Shown one piece after another: positions 1-9,562 of a stretch of DNA of 64,000 bases. Both the position numbers and the translations under genes were made by a program. The notes beneath the pieces are model-generated. The model saw nothing but the letters and a program-made list of their open reading frames with translations, made no database searches and was not told the DNA's origin. Position 1 is the stretch's first letter, and each line of letters begins with the position of its first letter. Source of the DNA: Nitrospira sp. (GTDB lineage: Bacteria; Nitrospirota; Nitrospiria; Nitrospirales; Nitrospiraceae); contig JAFEBL010000045.1 in assembly GCA_018242665.1 (NCBI GenBank), positions 41,163 through 105,162 on the forward strand. The letters run 5' to 3'.

Positions 1-1
1 G

Positions 2-226
2 ATGCAACCAGGGGTCTTCGATCTGAAGGGCCCAGTGACCGTCATCCAGGCCTTGGCCATGGCTCGTGGGCTCACCACCTTTGCTTCGCGGAATAAGATT
101 TTTATCGTCAATCCCGCGCGCGGCAACGAGCAACGCATTCCGTTCAGCTACAGCAAGTTTGTGCAGGGGGAGGACACGAATCAAAATGTCCTGCTTCGTC
201 CCGGAGATACTGTGATTGTGCCGTAA
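2..226 (+). CDS. Polysaccharide export protein (Wza/SLBB type), C-terminal fragment
   Basis: Only the last 74 codons lie in the window; the reading frame is open to the left edge, so the Met at position 2 is probably internal. The visible part reads like the SLBB/soluble-ligand-binding end of Wza-type outer-membrane polysaccharide exporters: a beta-rich segment with 'ALAMARGLTTFAS', followed by 'LLRPGDTVIVP', the usual closing motif of an SLBB repeat. Such proteins form the outer-membrane channel for capsule or exopolysaccharide. The outer-membrane barrel and sugar-modifying genes just downstream fit this. The family is a fair inference from a short fragment; full domain order cannot be seen. 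Confidence 0.7.
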   Translation: MQPGVFDLKGPVTVIQALAMARGLTTFASRNKIFIVNPARGNEQRIPFSYSKFVQGEDTNQNVLLRPGDTVIVP

Positions 227-264
227 TGACGGTCAATCCACATTTCGGACGAAGGTAGATTCGA

Positions 265-1590
265 GTGGCACAAGGGATGTTAGACCTGCGCTTTTTTGTG
301 GGCAGGGAGGCCGGATCCGTTTCGGTGTCTGGGTGGACCGGGGTTCGCCAGGCAGCAGTTGGTGCGATTCTGGCCATCGGGGGCCTGCTGGCTCCGACGA
401 TAGCGCTCGGGCAAGAGTCCGAGCATACGGAGTTCGTTCGTCCGCAGCGGGAGTTTGGCGAGGTGCCATCGTGGCAGAATCAAATGGGATATGACCGGAT
501 GCCCGAGTCTGAAAAATTGCTCTTGGGAATTCCCACACGCCGCGATGGATTTACTCCTCGTCTTGCGATGACGGAGCAATATACCGACAACGTGTTCTTT
601 ACGGCCCGCAATCGCGGGACCGACTATATTACAAAAGTCACGCCGGGACTCGGCTACGTGACATCGGGACGATATGGACAGCTCTTCGCGGACTACGCCG
701 TGGAGTCCCGGACCTATGCCAACAACACGAATCAAAATCGAGCCGTCTCGCGGCAAAACGGGGAATTGCTGGCTCTGCTGGACTTGACGAGTCGGACTTC
801 GTTGACGATTTTCGAACGCTTCGAGTCCTTCCAGGATCCGACCGAGCAGCAGGTGCCCGGTCTTCTCGGATCATTCGGTCGTACGTCTATCAACATCGGC
901 GCCTTGATGGTCAGGCACCGCTTGACACCGTCTGTGGATCTCCTCGTTAACTATGGAAACTTTCTTTGGTCCGTCGATGCACCGGGAGCGATCAATAGCA
1001 TGACCCATGAGGGTGAGCTCGGTGTCAGAGTGCGTGAGTCACAGTGGGGACGAACCACGGTCAAATATCGGTTTCGATTTTTCGATTTTCAACAGAGCCG
1101 CGATCTCCAATCTCATTCAGCAATGGTGGGACATGAGATGGACCTCTCTGAAACGCTGACTGTGAGTGGAACACTCGGCGCGGTTCGTGTGGCTCCGACC
1201 CCCTCGACAATCAATCTCATGGCTCAAGCTTCCATTAAGAAATCTATTGGAGAGGCGCTCTACGAACTGAGCTATATGCGGGATGTATTCCCGCCTTCGG
1301 GAGGCATCAGCCAGCCACTCGTTGGCGATTTTGTGAAAGCCTCAGCCAAAATCAGGATCGCAAACGGGTTTCTCTTGGATGCCGGACTTGTGTGGGTGTT
1401 GACCAGTACGAGTTCGGATGATCTGAAGGTGAACACATTGAAATGGAACGCGGGAATCTCGTATTCCCCCGCATCCTGGCTTGTGGCAAGGCTGGGATAC
1501 GACATGTTTAATCAGCGAGAGGAATTCTTTGGGGTCAACGCGGATCGTTTAGCCAACAAAGTGACCTTGCGCTTGACGGCTACCTTTTAA
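265..1590 (+). CDS. Outer-membrane beta-barrel protein of exopolysaccharide locus
   Basis: A 441-residue protein starting at GTG with a GAAGG ribosome-binding site about nine bases upstream. A hydrophobic stretch near residues 28-48 ending in 'ALGQ' looks like a signal peptide preceded by an unusually long N-terminal region, so a later start is possible. The mature part is rich in alternating aromatic/polar strands ('VKYRFRFFDFQ', 'GISYSPASWLVARLGYDMF') and ends 'TLRLTATF', a terminal Phe as in barrel proteins recognised by the BAM machinery. It follows the Wza-like gene by 38 bases and probably shares its transcript. It resembles barrel proteins next to exopolysaccharide exporters; its exact role (secretin-like pore or scaffold) is inferred. 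Confidence 0.65.
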   Translation: MAQGMLDLRFFVGREAGSVSVSGWTGVRQAAVGAILAIGGLLAPTIALGQESEHTEFVRPQREFGEVPSWQNQMGYDRMPESEKLLLGIPTRRDGFTPRLAMTEQYTDNVFFTARNRGTDYITKVTPGLGYVTSGRYGQLFADYAVESRTYANNTNQNRAVSRQNGELLALLDLTSRTSLTIFERFESFQDPTEQQVPGLLGSFGRTSINIGALMVRHRLTPSVDLLVNYGNFLWSVDAPGAINSMTHEGELGVRVRESQWGRTTVKYRFRFFDFQQSRDLQSHSAMVGHEMDLSETLTVSGTLGAVRVAPTPSTINLMAQASIKKSIGEALYELSYMRDVFPPSGGISQPLVGDFVKASAKIRIANGFLLDAGLVWVLTSTSSDDLKVNTLKWNAGISYSPASWLVARLGYDMFNQREEFFGVNADRLANKVTLRLTATF

Positions 1591-1658
1591 ATCAGATCGC
1601 GCGACGTCGAATGTGGATGGCATGGGGCAAAGTCAAACAGCGATGGCGGTAGGAATCT

Positions 1659-2810
1659 ATGACTATTTCCAGTGACGGACTGCGGATCATGTTCATTGCG
1701 CCGGCTCCCCGAGCTGGGACGGTGCAGTATACCCATAATTTGGCCAATGCCCTGGCGGATCGAGGGCATCACGTGACACTCGTGACCGGATTGGGGTTCG
1801 AGTTGGCTGAGTACCCACGAAAATACACGGCCCTGGAAGTGTTCGACCGTTATCGGCCCAGACCCGGCAGGCTTGTGAAATTGTTCTGGCATTGCCTGAC
1901 CTTCCGGCCCCAGATTATTCACCTGCAGGGCGCCCAACACCCGGCTCTCTATATTCTGCTCTGGATGGTCTTAAGGGTGATGACTCGCGCGACGTTTGTG
2001 TACACCCCGCAAGATGTCTTGCCCAACTCTTTGCGTCCCTATCACATCAAGGCATTTCGGTTCCTCTACGCGCGGATGCGGCACGTGTTTCTGAACGCGA
2101 AGCAGAATGAATCGCTGGTGGTCGAACACTTCGGGGTACCTCGCGAGCGGATCACGGTGCTTCCGATCGCTGATCTGACGGCGTTTGTGCGAACACATGT
2201 GGCGAGGGAAACGCCGAATATCCCGGACGGGGCACAAGTGGTGCTGTGCTTCGGACTGATTGAGCCAAGGAAAGGCATCCATACCTTACTCGCTGCTGCA
2301 CCAGATGTGATTCGACAGGTGCCGAATGCGCTGATCTTGATTGTGGGGAAGCCGCTGATGGATATCGCGCCCTTGCAGCGCCAACTGGAGCAATCAGGAA
2401 TGCAGGAACATGTGCGCCTCGTGCCGGAGTATGCCAGTTTTGCCCAGATGGCCGGCTACTTCACCTCCGCCAAATTTCTTGTTCTGCCGTATGAAAACGG
2501 ATGGAACAGCGGAGTATTGGCTTCGGCATTTGGGTTCGGGAAGCCAGTGGTTGCAACGCGAGTCGGTGGATTTGATGAGGTGGTGACGGATGAGTCGACC
2601 GGCTTGCTGGTAGCTCCGAAAGATCCAGGGGCGTTGGCGACAGCTATCGTGCGACTACTGAATGATCAGGGGTTGTACGCGCGTCTGCGCGCGAACGTCC
2701 AAGCCGCGGCGGGCGACATCTCCTGGGAGACCATTGCCGGTCTGACCGAGAGGCGATATGGAGATCTTCTCAGGACGGGAGCTGACTGTGCAGTATCGCA
2801 GGCTCGGTAA
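1659..2810 (+). CDS. Glycosyltransferase family 4 (GT-B fold)
   Basis: 383 residues, usual length for GT4 enzymes that move a sugar from a nucleotide donor to a growing glycan at the inner face of the membrane. The N-terminal domain has the glycine-rich acceptor loop ('APAPRAGTVQYTHNLANAL', residues about 12-30). The C-terminal domain has the donor-site signatures 'LCFGLIEPRKGIHTLLAA' and 'GFGKPVVATRVGGFDEVV' with the 'STGLLVAPKDPGALA' loop. The expected 'ExFG' donor motif appears as 'SAFGFGKPVV'. An alternative start ten codons later is possible. It overlaps the next gene by 23 bases, which suggests coupling. Donor and acceptor sugars cannot be told. Confidence 0.85.
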   Translation: MTISSDGLRIMFIAPAPRAGTVQYTHNLANALADRGHHVTLVTGLGFELAEYPRKYTALEVFDRYRPRPGRLVKLFWHCLTFRPQIIHLQGAQHPALYILLWMVLRVMTRATFVYTPQDVLPNSLRPYHIKAFRFLYARMRHVFLNAKQNESLVVEHFGVPRERITVLPIADLTAFVRTHVARETPNIPDGAQVVLCFGLIEPRKGIHTLLAAAPDVIRQVPNALILIVGKPLMDIAPLQRQLEQSGMQEHVRLVPEYASFAQMAGYFTSAKFLVLPYENGWNSGVLASAFGFGKPVVATRVGGFDEVVTDESTGLLVAPKDPGALATAIVRLLNDQGLYARLRANVQAAAGDISWETIAGLTERRYGDLLRTGADCAVSQAR

Positions 2811-3654
2811 TACAGATCTGACCCCCTCCCTGCTGGGCTTCGGGTGTTCGATGATCGCCTCCCTGGCTACTCGCCATTCACGTGGAGAAGTCGAGGCAAC
2901 GCTCCGTGCGGCGCGCGATGCCGGCGTGACATTCTTTGATACGGCGGATGTGTATGGACAGGGCGATAGCGAACGTCTGCTCGGACGGCTGTATCGTGAA
3001 CGGGGCAAAGGTATGATTCTTTGTACCAAGGCTGGCTTGACGGTTGGTCCGATTGAGGGCCTCGTACGCATGGTCAAGCCGGTACTGAATGGGTTGATGC
3101 GCCGTTGGTCATCCGCCCGAAGCGCGGCGACACAGAGGCGGCGTCACCAAGAACGTCAGTGTTTCGCCCCGGACTATCTGCGGCGCCGGATCGAAGGAAG
3201 TATTCGACGCCTCGGCGTGGATCGCCTCGATCTGTTTCTTCTGCACAATCCTCCGGTTGATCTTCCGGAGCGCGATGACGTGTTTGAACTGTTGCTACGC
3301 CTGAAGGCGAGCGGCACACTTCGTCACATCGGCGTCTCATGCGGTTCGTTGGAGGACGCTGATGTGTGGGTGACGCAGGCACATGTCGCCTGCGTGCAGG
3401 TTCCTCTTGATCGAAGCCGGATGGCATTAGCGCGGCCGTTTTTGGAACGTGCCGGTGCGCTCGGGGTCGGAGTCATTGCACGTGAAATCTTGTCTCGTGA
3501 CGCGCTGGCCCTCGGGTCGATTTCAGACGCATTTAGACCGCTCCTGGAGAGGCAAGAGATCGGGGTGATGTTGGCCGGCATGGGATGTCGGACTCATTTA
3601 CGCGAAAATCTCGGTGCGATCGATGAATCGTTGAGGTGTGTCCATGTTGCGTGA
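2788..3654 (+). CDS. Aldo/keto reductase family protein
   Basis: A NAD(P)H-dependent aldo/keto reductase of 288 residues. I chose the GTG at 2788 because GGGAG lies seven bases before it and the family start 'QYRRLGNTDLTPSLLGFG' follows directly; the ATG at 2758 has no such site. Visible family features are 'FFDTADVYGQGDSERLLGRL' (catalytic Asp and Tyr), 'ILCTKAG' (Lys) and 'LDLFLLHNPP' (His). A basic, Arg/Gln-rich insert ('RRWSSARSAATQRRR') sits in the middle. The C-terminal cofactor-binding part is short compared with the family's usual 310-330 residues. It overlaps both neighbours, so it is probably co-translated with the glycosyltransferase and GMC oxidoreductase; substrate unknown. Confidence 0.8.
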   Translation: MQYRRLGNTDLTPSLLGFGCSMIASLATRHSRGEVEATLRAARDAGVTFFDTADVYGQGDSERLLGRLYRERGKGMILCTKAGLTVGPIEGLVRMVKPVLNGLMRRWSSARSAATQRRRHQERQCFAPDYLRRRIEGSIRRLGVDRLDLFLLHNPPVDLPERDDVFELLLRLKASGTLRHIGVSCGSLEDADVWVTQAHVACVQVPLDRSRMALARPFLERAGALGVGVIAREILSRDALALGSISDAFRPLLERQEIGVMLAGMGCRTHLRENLGAIDESLRCVHVA

Positions 3655-5302
3655 TGCGGCTACAGTGCCAGACGGGCACAGGCTGTCCGCGGACGTCTGC
3701 ATCGTCGGGGCAGGGGCGGCGGGTATTACGCTGGCCATGGAACTCAGGGCGACCGGATTGACGGTGATTCTGCTCGAGGCCGGTGGGAAGACCCGAGCCG
3801 GCCAAAGCCAGGCGTTGTATCAAGGCGCGCTCAACGATGCCGTCCGCCACGTACCTCTGGACCAGGCTCGCTATCGTCAACTCGGAGGCACCACTTCGCT
3901 ATGGGGTGGGCGTTGTCTTCCATTTGATTCGCTCGATTTTGACCGACGCGAGTGGGTTCCGCACAGCGGCTGGCCGTTTCCGCAGAAGGAGTTCGACGAC
4001 TACTATCGAAGAGCGCATGTCTATTGCGAGTGCGGGGAATACGACTATCAGGTGGCTTCGGCGATTCCCGGCGCTTCTCCCACGATGTTGCCGGGCTTCG
4101 AAGATGGAGAGGTCAGCACGTCGTGCATCGAACGATGGAGCCCGCCCACACAATTCGGCAAGACCTATCGCGCGGATCTAGCCAGTGACGACAATGTGCG
4201 AGTGTTCTTGCATGCGCCGGTCGTTGAATTACACGCATCGCCGGACGGCACGCGCATTGAATCCGTCGAAGTGGCGACGTTCACGGGAGGCCGGTTTCAC
4301 GTATGCGCGCGTACCGTTGTGCTGGCAGGGGGAGGATTGGAAACTACGCGGCTGCTACTGGCTTCCCGGCGTGTGCATGGAGCAGGAATCGGCAACCACT
4401 CTGACTGGCTGGGCCGCGGGTACATGTCCCACATTCACGGCGTGATCGCCAGCGTGACGTTCACGGCCGGTCAAGAGGTGATGTTCGGATATGAGGCGGA
4501 TCCTCAAGGGGTATTTTGCCGTCGACGGATCGGCTTTTCCGAAGCCGCTCAGCGGCGTCACGAACTGCTGAATCTCTACATGCTCCTAGATCGGCCGCTG
4601 CTCGGAGATCCAGGTCATGGCAATGCCGTGTTATCGGCCACGTTCCTGCTGAAACGGCTGCTGGGCGGTAGACAGCAAGAAGCACTGGGAAAAGGGAAGT
4701 ACGCGTTATATTGGCGGCATGTCAAGAACATCCTGATGGGATCACCCCAAGCTCTGTCGGTGCTTCCCAAGTTCGGGCGAAAACGGCTGCTTCAAAGACG
4801 GCGCATCCCCTCCCTGCTCATGCGGTCGCGGTCGAATACGTATTATCTGTATTTTCAAAGCGAGCAGATTCCGCATCGTGACAACCGCGTGACGTTGGAT
4901 GAGATGCGAGATGAGCTGGGCATGCCTCGACTTCGCCTGCACTTTCACGCCACCGACCAAGATCGGGAAAGTGTCCAGCGAGCGCACCAGCTTTTGGACC
5001 AAGAGCTTCGCCGGCAGCAGTGCGGCTATCTGACGTATCTCGGGAATGACGTGCCGCAGTTGCTGCGGGACGTGAAAGCCGTCTTGGGGCATCACATCGG
5101 AACCACACGGATGTCGGCCGATCCTTCCCTGGGAGTGGTCGATGAACAGTGCCGGGTGCATGGCCTTACCAATCTGTTTGTCGCCAGCGCGTCGGTGTTT
5201 CCGACCTCCAGCCATGCCAATCCGACGTTGACGATCGTCGCACTGGCGGTGCGCGTCGCAGATCATCTGAAGAAGAGACATTCGGGGGCCATGCAAGACT
5301 GA
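3644..5302 (+). CDS. GMC-family FAD-dependent oxidoreductase
   Basis: A 552-residue flavoprotein of the glucose-methanol-choline family. The ADP-binding fold is at residues about 14-45 ('DVCIVGAGAAGITLAMEL', ending 'VILLEAGG'), a 'YRQLGGTTSLWGGRC' flavin loop follows, and the C-terminus has the family's catalytic region: 'GHHIGTTRMSADPSLGVVD' and 'SSHANPTLTIVALAVRVAD'. The ATG at 3644 is preferred over the GTG at 3638 because GAGG lies seven bases upstream of it. It overlaps the aldo/keto reductase by 11 bases. Together the pair may oxidise and reduce a sugar or alcohol moiety of the exported polysaccharide, which is an inference from position only. Confidence 0.88.
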   Translation: MLRDAATVPDGHRLSADVCIVGAGAAGITLAMELRATGLTVILLEAGGKTRAGQSQALYQGALNDAVRHVPLDQARYRQLGGTTSLWGGRCLPFDSLDFDRREWVPHSGWPFPQKEFDDYYRRAHVYCECGEYDYQVASAIPGASPTMLPGFEDGEVSTSCIERWSPPTQFGKTYRADLASDDNVRVFLHAPVVELHASPDGTRIESVEVATFTGGRFHVCARTVVLAGGGLETTRLLLASRRVHGAGIGNHSDWLGRGYMSHIHGVIASVTFTAGQEVMFGYEADPQGVFCRRRIGFSEAAQRRHELLNLYMLLDRPLLGDPGHGNAVLSATFLLKRLLGGRQQEALGKGKYALYWRHVKNILMGSPQALSVLPKFGRKRLLQRRRIPSLLMRSRSNTYYLYFQSEQIPHRDNRVTLDEMRDELGMPRLRLHFHATDQDRESVQRAHQLLDQELRRQQCGYLTYLGNDVPQLLRDVKAVLGHHIGTTRMSADPSLGVVDEQCRVHGLTNLFVASASVFPTSSHANPTLTIVALAVRVADHLKKRHSGAMQD

Positions 5303-5332
5303 GGACTTATTGTCGTAGGAAAGGGGAGCAGG

Positions 5333-6340
5333 ATGTACTGGAACAACAAGCGCGTACTCGTCACAGGAGGGGCTGGGCAGATCGGATCTCATCTGGTGGC
5401 CCGGCTTACTGCCGCTGGGGCGCAGGTGACGGTCGCGGACAATCTCTGGCGGGGAAAAAAGACGAATTTACTCGGCGACAATGGTGTTCCGGTCATCGAT
5501 ATGGAATGTAGGTTCCTGGAGCTCGACCTCACGGACTATCGAAACTGTGAACGGGCCACGGAGGGGCAGGATGTCATCTATCATCTGGCCGACGTGGTGG
5601 CCGGCATCAACTATGTGTTCGGTAACCAGTTCTCGCTCTTCAACACGAACCTGCTCATCGATTCCAATATGTTGCGGGCATCCATCGCCAATCACGCGGC
5701 CTCCTACGTGTATGTCGGGACCGCGTGCAGTTATCCCGCAGAGCGTCAGAGCAAGTTGAATCCGCCGCCCTTCAAAGAAGAGGAGGCCTATCCCGCGTCA
5801 CCCGAATCTTCCTATGGATGGAGCAAGCTCATGGGAGAAATGGGCTGTGAGTTGGCGAGGAAGGAGCAACTGCTCGACATTGGCATTCTGCGCTTCCACA
5901 ACGTCTACGGTCCGCATTGTGAAATGTCGCCTGAAAAATCGCAGGTTATTCCCTCCCTTATTCGCAAGGCCATTCGTTACCCGGATGAAGAATTTGTGGT
6001 GTGGGGATCGGGAAAGCAGCGCCGAGCGTTCGTGTTCGTGAGCGATATTGTAGATGCCCTCGTTTCTGTAGCCACGAAGGGCATGAACCAAGGCGTGATT
6101 CAGATCGGCCCGGATTACAGTACGTCGATCAAGGAGATTGCGGAACGGGTCTGCGCCATTTCCGGGAAACAGATTGATATTCGCTTCGACACCAGCAAGC
6201 CGGAGGGTGATGTCGATCGAGCGGCCGATTGGACCAGGGCTCGCACCATCCTGGATTGGTCCCCTACGACGAGTATTCAAGAAGGACTGGAACAGACCTA
6301 CGCCTGGTGCGAGCGGCAGATCCTTGAACGTGTGGGATGA
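5333..6340 (+). CDS. NAD-dependent sugar epimerase/dehydratase (extended SDR)
   Basis: 335 residues with the extended short-chain dehydrogenase fold. The NAD-binding glycine motif is 'VTGGAGQIGSHLVARL' (residues about 9-24), the catalytic Thr region is 'YVGTACSYP', and the active-site pair is in 'SSYGWSKLMGE' (Tyr-x-x-x-Lys). These proteins epimerise or dehydrate nucleotide sugars; the 'YVGTACSYPAERQSKL' segment is reminiscent of GDP-mannose 3,5-epimerase, which would fit the GDP-mannose dehydratase just downstream. A strong site (AAAGGGGAGC) precedes the ATG. Exact substrate is inferred. Confidence 0.85.
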   Translation: MYWNNKRVLVTGGAGQIGSHLVARLTAAGAQVTVADNLWRGKKTNLLGDNGVPVIDMECRFLELDLTDYRNCERATEGQDVIYHLADVVAGINYVFGNQFSLFNTNLLIDSNMLRASIANHAASYVYVGTACSYPAERQSKLNPPPFKEEEAYPASPESSYGWSKLMGEMGCELARKEQLLDIGILRFHNVYGPHCEMSPEKSQVIPSLIRKAIRYPDEEFVVWGSGKQRRAFVFVSDIVDALVSVATKGMNQGVIQIGPDYSTSIKEIAERVCAISGKQIDIRFDTSKPEGDVDRAADWTRARTILDWSPTTSIQEGLEQTYAWCERQILERVG

Positions 6341-6451
6341 GGAGACAGGGCTGATCTTCCTCGTCGGAAAGAGTCGGCATACCGTTCATGGCCACAGGAC
6401 AGGTGAGTTAGTCTGCACAGTCGAGTTGTTACAACGGAGTGAGGCAACATC

Positions 6452-7480
6452 GTGAAAAAGGCATTGATTACCGGCATCAGCGGACAGGATGGCTCCTATC
6501 TCGCAGAATTGTTGTTGGCAAAAGGGTACGAAGTCCATGGCATCATCCGGCGGTCTAGCTCCTTCAATACCGCCAGGATCGACGCCATCTATCAAGATCC
6601 ACACGTCGCGGAGCCGAGGTTGCGGCTCGTGTATGGGGATCTGAACGACGCGAGTTCGCTGAATAAGATTCTTCGCATGATCCAGCCGGATGAAATTTAC
6701 AATTTGGGGGCGCAAAGCCACGTGCGCGTCAGTTTCGACGTTCCCGAATATACGGCGGAAGTGACGGCGCTGGGAACGGTTCGCCTCTTGGAGGCAATTC
6801 GTGAATCGGGCATCCAACCGAAGTTTTATCAGGCCTCATCCAGCGAAATGTTCGGCATGGTGCAAGAGATTCCTCAACGGGAGAGCACGCCCTTTTATCC
6901 GCGCAGTCCGTATGGGGCGGCCAAAGTCTATGCGCATTGGATCACGGTCAACTATCGCGAAGCGTACAACCTGTTTGCCTGCAGCGGAATCCTGTTCAAC
7001 CACGAGTCACCCAGGCGGGGAGAGACCTTTGTCACGAGGAAAATCACCCGAGCGGCCGCCCGCATCAAGCTGGGGGTTCAGCAGGAGTTGTTTCTCGGCA
7101 ATCTGGATGCGAAACGAGATTGGGGTTTTGCCGGCGATTATGTCACGGCGATGTGGATGATGCTGCAAGCGGAAAAACCGGACGACTATGTGATCGCCAC
7201 CGGTGAGACCCATACCGTGCGGGAGTTCTTGGAACGAACGTTCAGCTATCTTGATCTGGACTGGGAGCGGTATGTGAAGATCGATCCTCGATACTATCGG
7301 CCTACTGAAGTGGACCTGCTGATCGGCGATGCGTCGAAGGCCAAACGGGTGCTCGGCTGGGAGCCCAAGGTTTCATTTGAGGAACTGATTCGAATGATGG
7401 TCGAAGCCGATCTTCGCGCCGAGCGAAGCATTCTCGACGGTACGCGGGGATGCGATAAACCAGTCTTCTCTCTTGGATGA
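6452..7480 (+). CDS. gmd: GDP-mannose 4,6-dehydratase
   Basis: 342 residues, the normal length for Gmd, which converts GDP-D-mannose to GDP-4-keto-6-deoxy-D-mannose, the precursor of GDP-fucose, rhamnose and related deoxy sugars. The family fingerprint is near-perfect: '[20 protein letters not shown]' at the N-terminus, '[15 protein letters not shown]' for nucleotide binding, 'QASSSEMFG' with catalytic Ser/Glu, and '[15 protein letters not shown]' with the Tyr-x-x-x-Lys pair. '[17 protein letters not shown]' is also diagnostic. Translation starts at GTG with GAGTGAGG upstream. It closes the plus-strand exopolysaccharide run; the next gene is convergent. Confidence 0.96.
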   Translation: MKKALITGISGQDGSYLAELLLAKGYEVHGIIRRSSSFNTARIDAIYQDPHVAEPRLRLVYGDLNDASSLNKILRMIQPDEIYNLGAQSHVRVSFDVPEYTAEVTALGTVRLLEAIRESGIQPKFYQASSSEMFGMVQEIPQRESTPFYPRSPYGAAKVYAHWITVNYREAYNLFACSGILFNHESPRRGETFVTRKITRAAARIKLGVQQELFLGNLDAKRDWGFAGDYVTAMWMMLQAEKPDDYVIATGETHTVREFLERTFSYLDLDWERYVKIDPRYYRPTEVDLLIGDASKAKRVLGWEPKVSFEELIRMMVEADLRAERSILDGTRGCDKPVFSLG

Positions 7481-7570
7481 CCACCTGGTCGTGGTGAGGC
7501 TGGAATCGGCCTACGGCAATGACGGTTCATAGGACCGTGTCACAGCGATCGAGAACGACTCTGAGCCAGA

Positions 7571-8968
7571 CTAATTGGTGCAGTTGGGGTGCAGTTTCCC
7601 ATCGGATAAATAGACGCACGACAGAAATTTTGACGGCGTTGCCGCGAACACATTTTTCAACGCCGTGCCCTGTTGCGTATCTGAACGGATGAGGCAGTCA
7701 TACGGGAAGACTCCCGGAACCATCCAAGAGGGATGGTTCGACCACATTGCAAAGCCATTGATCTGTGGGTATGTCGTTACGAAGCGTGAGAAGGCCTGGG
7801 TGATTTTTTGTGCTGCCCATGCTGAATCCTGTTGGGTACCGTCTGGAAATCCCAGCTCCATAAAGAAGACTGGCTTGTTGGGTGCTACGGCTCGAACTTC
7901 GCCGAGCATCGCATCCAGTGCTGCGAAGTGATTCTCAATCGGAGTCACATAGTCCTGTGTGAGACCTGGCCAGTCCTTGGCATAATAATCCAGCATGTAG
8001 AAGTTCAAGCTGACCCAATCTACATACAGATCGCCAGGATAAAAATTGGCGAATGAATGGCAGCTTTGGAGAAGTTGCTTCGCGTAGACCTTGTCGAGGG
8101 TCTGCGGAAGATCATTCACATCATAGTCGATCTGGTTGATTTGTTTCACTGCCCATCCCATGGTGTCGAATGTTAGGAACTTCAATCCTTCCCGGCGGAC
8201 AAAAAAATCGTAGTAATAGCGTTGTGCCGCCTTCAGGCGCTCCACGCCGTCGCATGTTTGAGGCGTTCCGATATCGCTGTAAAGCGCGCTGTAAGGAAAG
8301 GTCGACGGGTTAAATTCTGCAAAGCCCCGTTTGTTTTCCATTGCCCACAGTAACGACTTGTCCCCGGCCGGCCCGAAGCCACCAAAGTAATCCGCCCCGA
8401 TCCCATTGGGTTCTCGTCCCGCGATAAAGAATACCGGTTTCCCATATTGCCTGAGTTCGCCGGCAAACCTCTTCAACTCCGTGTCATACACACCGTTGAG
8501 CAGCTTATCGACGGTAAAGCCTATCGGAGCTTCGGATTCACCGGGAGCAGGGTAGGTGTTATAAGCCTGAACCACGATCACCTTGCCTTCCTGCCAAGCA
8601 AGATTCGCAGCCTGCACATCGAAATGTGGCTGTCCAGCCGCATCGTACCCACTGGCCCAGGTGCCGCGATATTTCGACCAGAGCGCTGTTTTTCGCCCAC
8701 CAGCCGATTCAAACGATGCAATATCATTCTGGACCCATTCGTACTGGCCGATATAGAGGCCAGCCGCAGGAGGCGGGGCGATCTTGAGCACTGAATAGTC
8801 ACGGGCGGTTGTTGTTTGGCTCGCCGGAGAGGTGACCGGTTGCGTTTGCACCTGGCGTTTTTTCCGGGATTGCCAAGTTTGAGCTTCTGCGGGTGAAACG
8901 GTGTCGAAGGAAATCCAGAGACCTGCGAGAAAGCTCAGTGCGAGTATGGCGGCAATGTGCATTTTCAC
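7571..8968 (-). CDS. Secreted glycoside hydrolase, GH26-like TIM barrel
   Basis: 465 residues. An N-terminal signal peptide (hydrophobic residues about 5-20, then 'AEAQ') is followed by a Gln/Thr-rich linker to residue 60. The rest looks like a TIM-barrel glycosidase: 'FFIAGREPNGIG' (Glu186) resembles the acid/base motif HExNG of GH26 beta-mannanases, and 'VFFMELGFP' (Glu371) is placed like their nucleophile; 'GFAMWSNHPSW' resembles a late barrel strand with substrate-binding Trp. The canonical His before the acid/base Glu is Arg185. Start is GTG with GGAGGG seven bases upstream. Convergent with gmd, so it may trim or release the mannose-derived exopolysaccharide. Family assignment is by motif only. 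Confidence 0.6.
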   Translation of the reverse strand: MKMHIAAILALSFLAGLWISFDTVSPAEAQTWQSRKKRQVQTQPVTSPASQTTTARDYSVLKIAPPPAAGLYIGQYEWVQNDIASFESAGGRKTALWSKYRGTWASGYDAAGQPHFDVQAANLAWQEGKVIVVQAYNTYPAPGESEAPIGFTVDKLLNGVYDTELKRFAGELRQYGKPVFFIAGREPNGIGADYFGGFGPAGDKSLLWAMENKRGFAEFNPSTFPYSALYSDIGTPQTCDGVERLKAAQRYYYDFFVRREGLKFLTFDTMGWAVKQINQIDYDVNDLPQTLDKVYAKQLLQSCHSFANFYPGDLYVDWVSLNFYMLDYYAKDWPGLTQDYVTPIENHFAALDAMLGEVRAVAPNKPVFFMELGFPDGTQQDSAWAAQKITQAFSRFVTTYPQINGFAMWSNHPSWMVPGVFPYDCLIRSDTQQGTALKNVFAATPSKFLSCVYLSDGKLHPNCTN

Positions 8969-9190
8969 GATACACCCTCCGAGTAGCTGCGAGAGATACT
9001 CAGCAAGCGTCGTACCGTGCAGAAAGGGAGTGACTTACCGCAGAAAATGCCCTAAAACGAGCCATTTTCCTCAAGACCTCTGTCCGGAGTGGGCACATTC
9101 TTGTACATACTGCTGGTTGGATCCTTCAACCTGAACGTGGACCCCAGGCTTCGAGACTTCTGGTCGCAGTGGTAGGCACAAAGTGCCGCG

Positions 9191-9562
9191 CTATTTCATA
9201 GTGTCGATTCCAGGAATACATTCCTCCGGCATGAGTTCGCCGCCGTGGAAATGGGAAACCTGTTTCCACGTTTGCAAGACGGCCTTGTCGTCGAAGGTGA
9301 GCTGGTATTCTTCGCACCAGGTACCGGGCGGGGTATAGCGGTTGCCGGATTGTTGTTCGCGAATCTCATAGACCCACACCGTCTCTCCCTCTTCGCTCTT
9401 TCGCACCGCTTTAGGAGCGCCAAGCTCCTGCCTCACCTCAGTTTGTGTCGCCCGCCCTTTGACTGAATCCAGATACGCCGCTTCTCTATTTTGGAAATGG
9501 CTGCATGCGGTGATGCCGATGAAGAGGGCCATCAGGCCGAAGGTCCAAGAGCGTTTCATCAT
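9191..9562 (-). CDS. Small lipoprotein, SmpA/OmlA-like fold
   Basis: A 123-residue protein with a lipoprotein signal peptide: basic start 'MMKRSW', hydrophobic core, and lipobox 'GITACS' (Cys20 would be lipidated). The mature part resembles the SmpA/OmlA/BamE-type domain in 'VKGRATQTEVRQELGAPKAVRKSEEGETVWVYEI', where the 'G..T..EV...LG.P' pattern is typical of that fold. This fold often serves outer-membrane assembly or binds proteins in the periplasm. Two adjacent ATGs start it; the second is better spaced from GGGAGG. It is probably monocistronic. Function beyond outer-membrane lipoprotein is not shown. Confidence 0.7.
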   Translation of the reverse strand: MMKRSWTFGLMALFIGITACSHFQNREAAYLDSVKGRATQTEVRQELGAPKAVRKSEEGETVWVYEIREQQSGNRYTPPGTWCEEYQLTFDDKAVLQTWKQVSHFHGGELMPEECIPGIDTMK

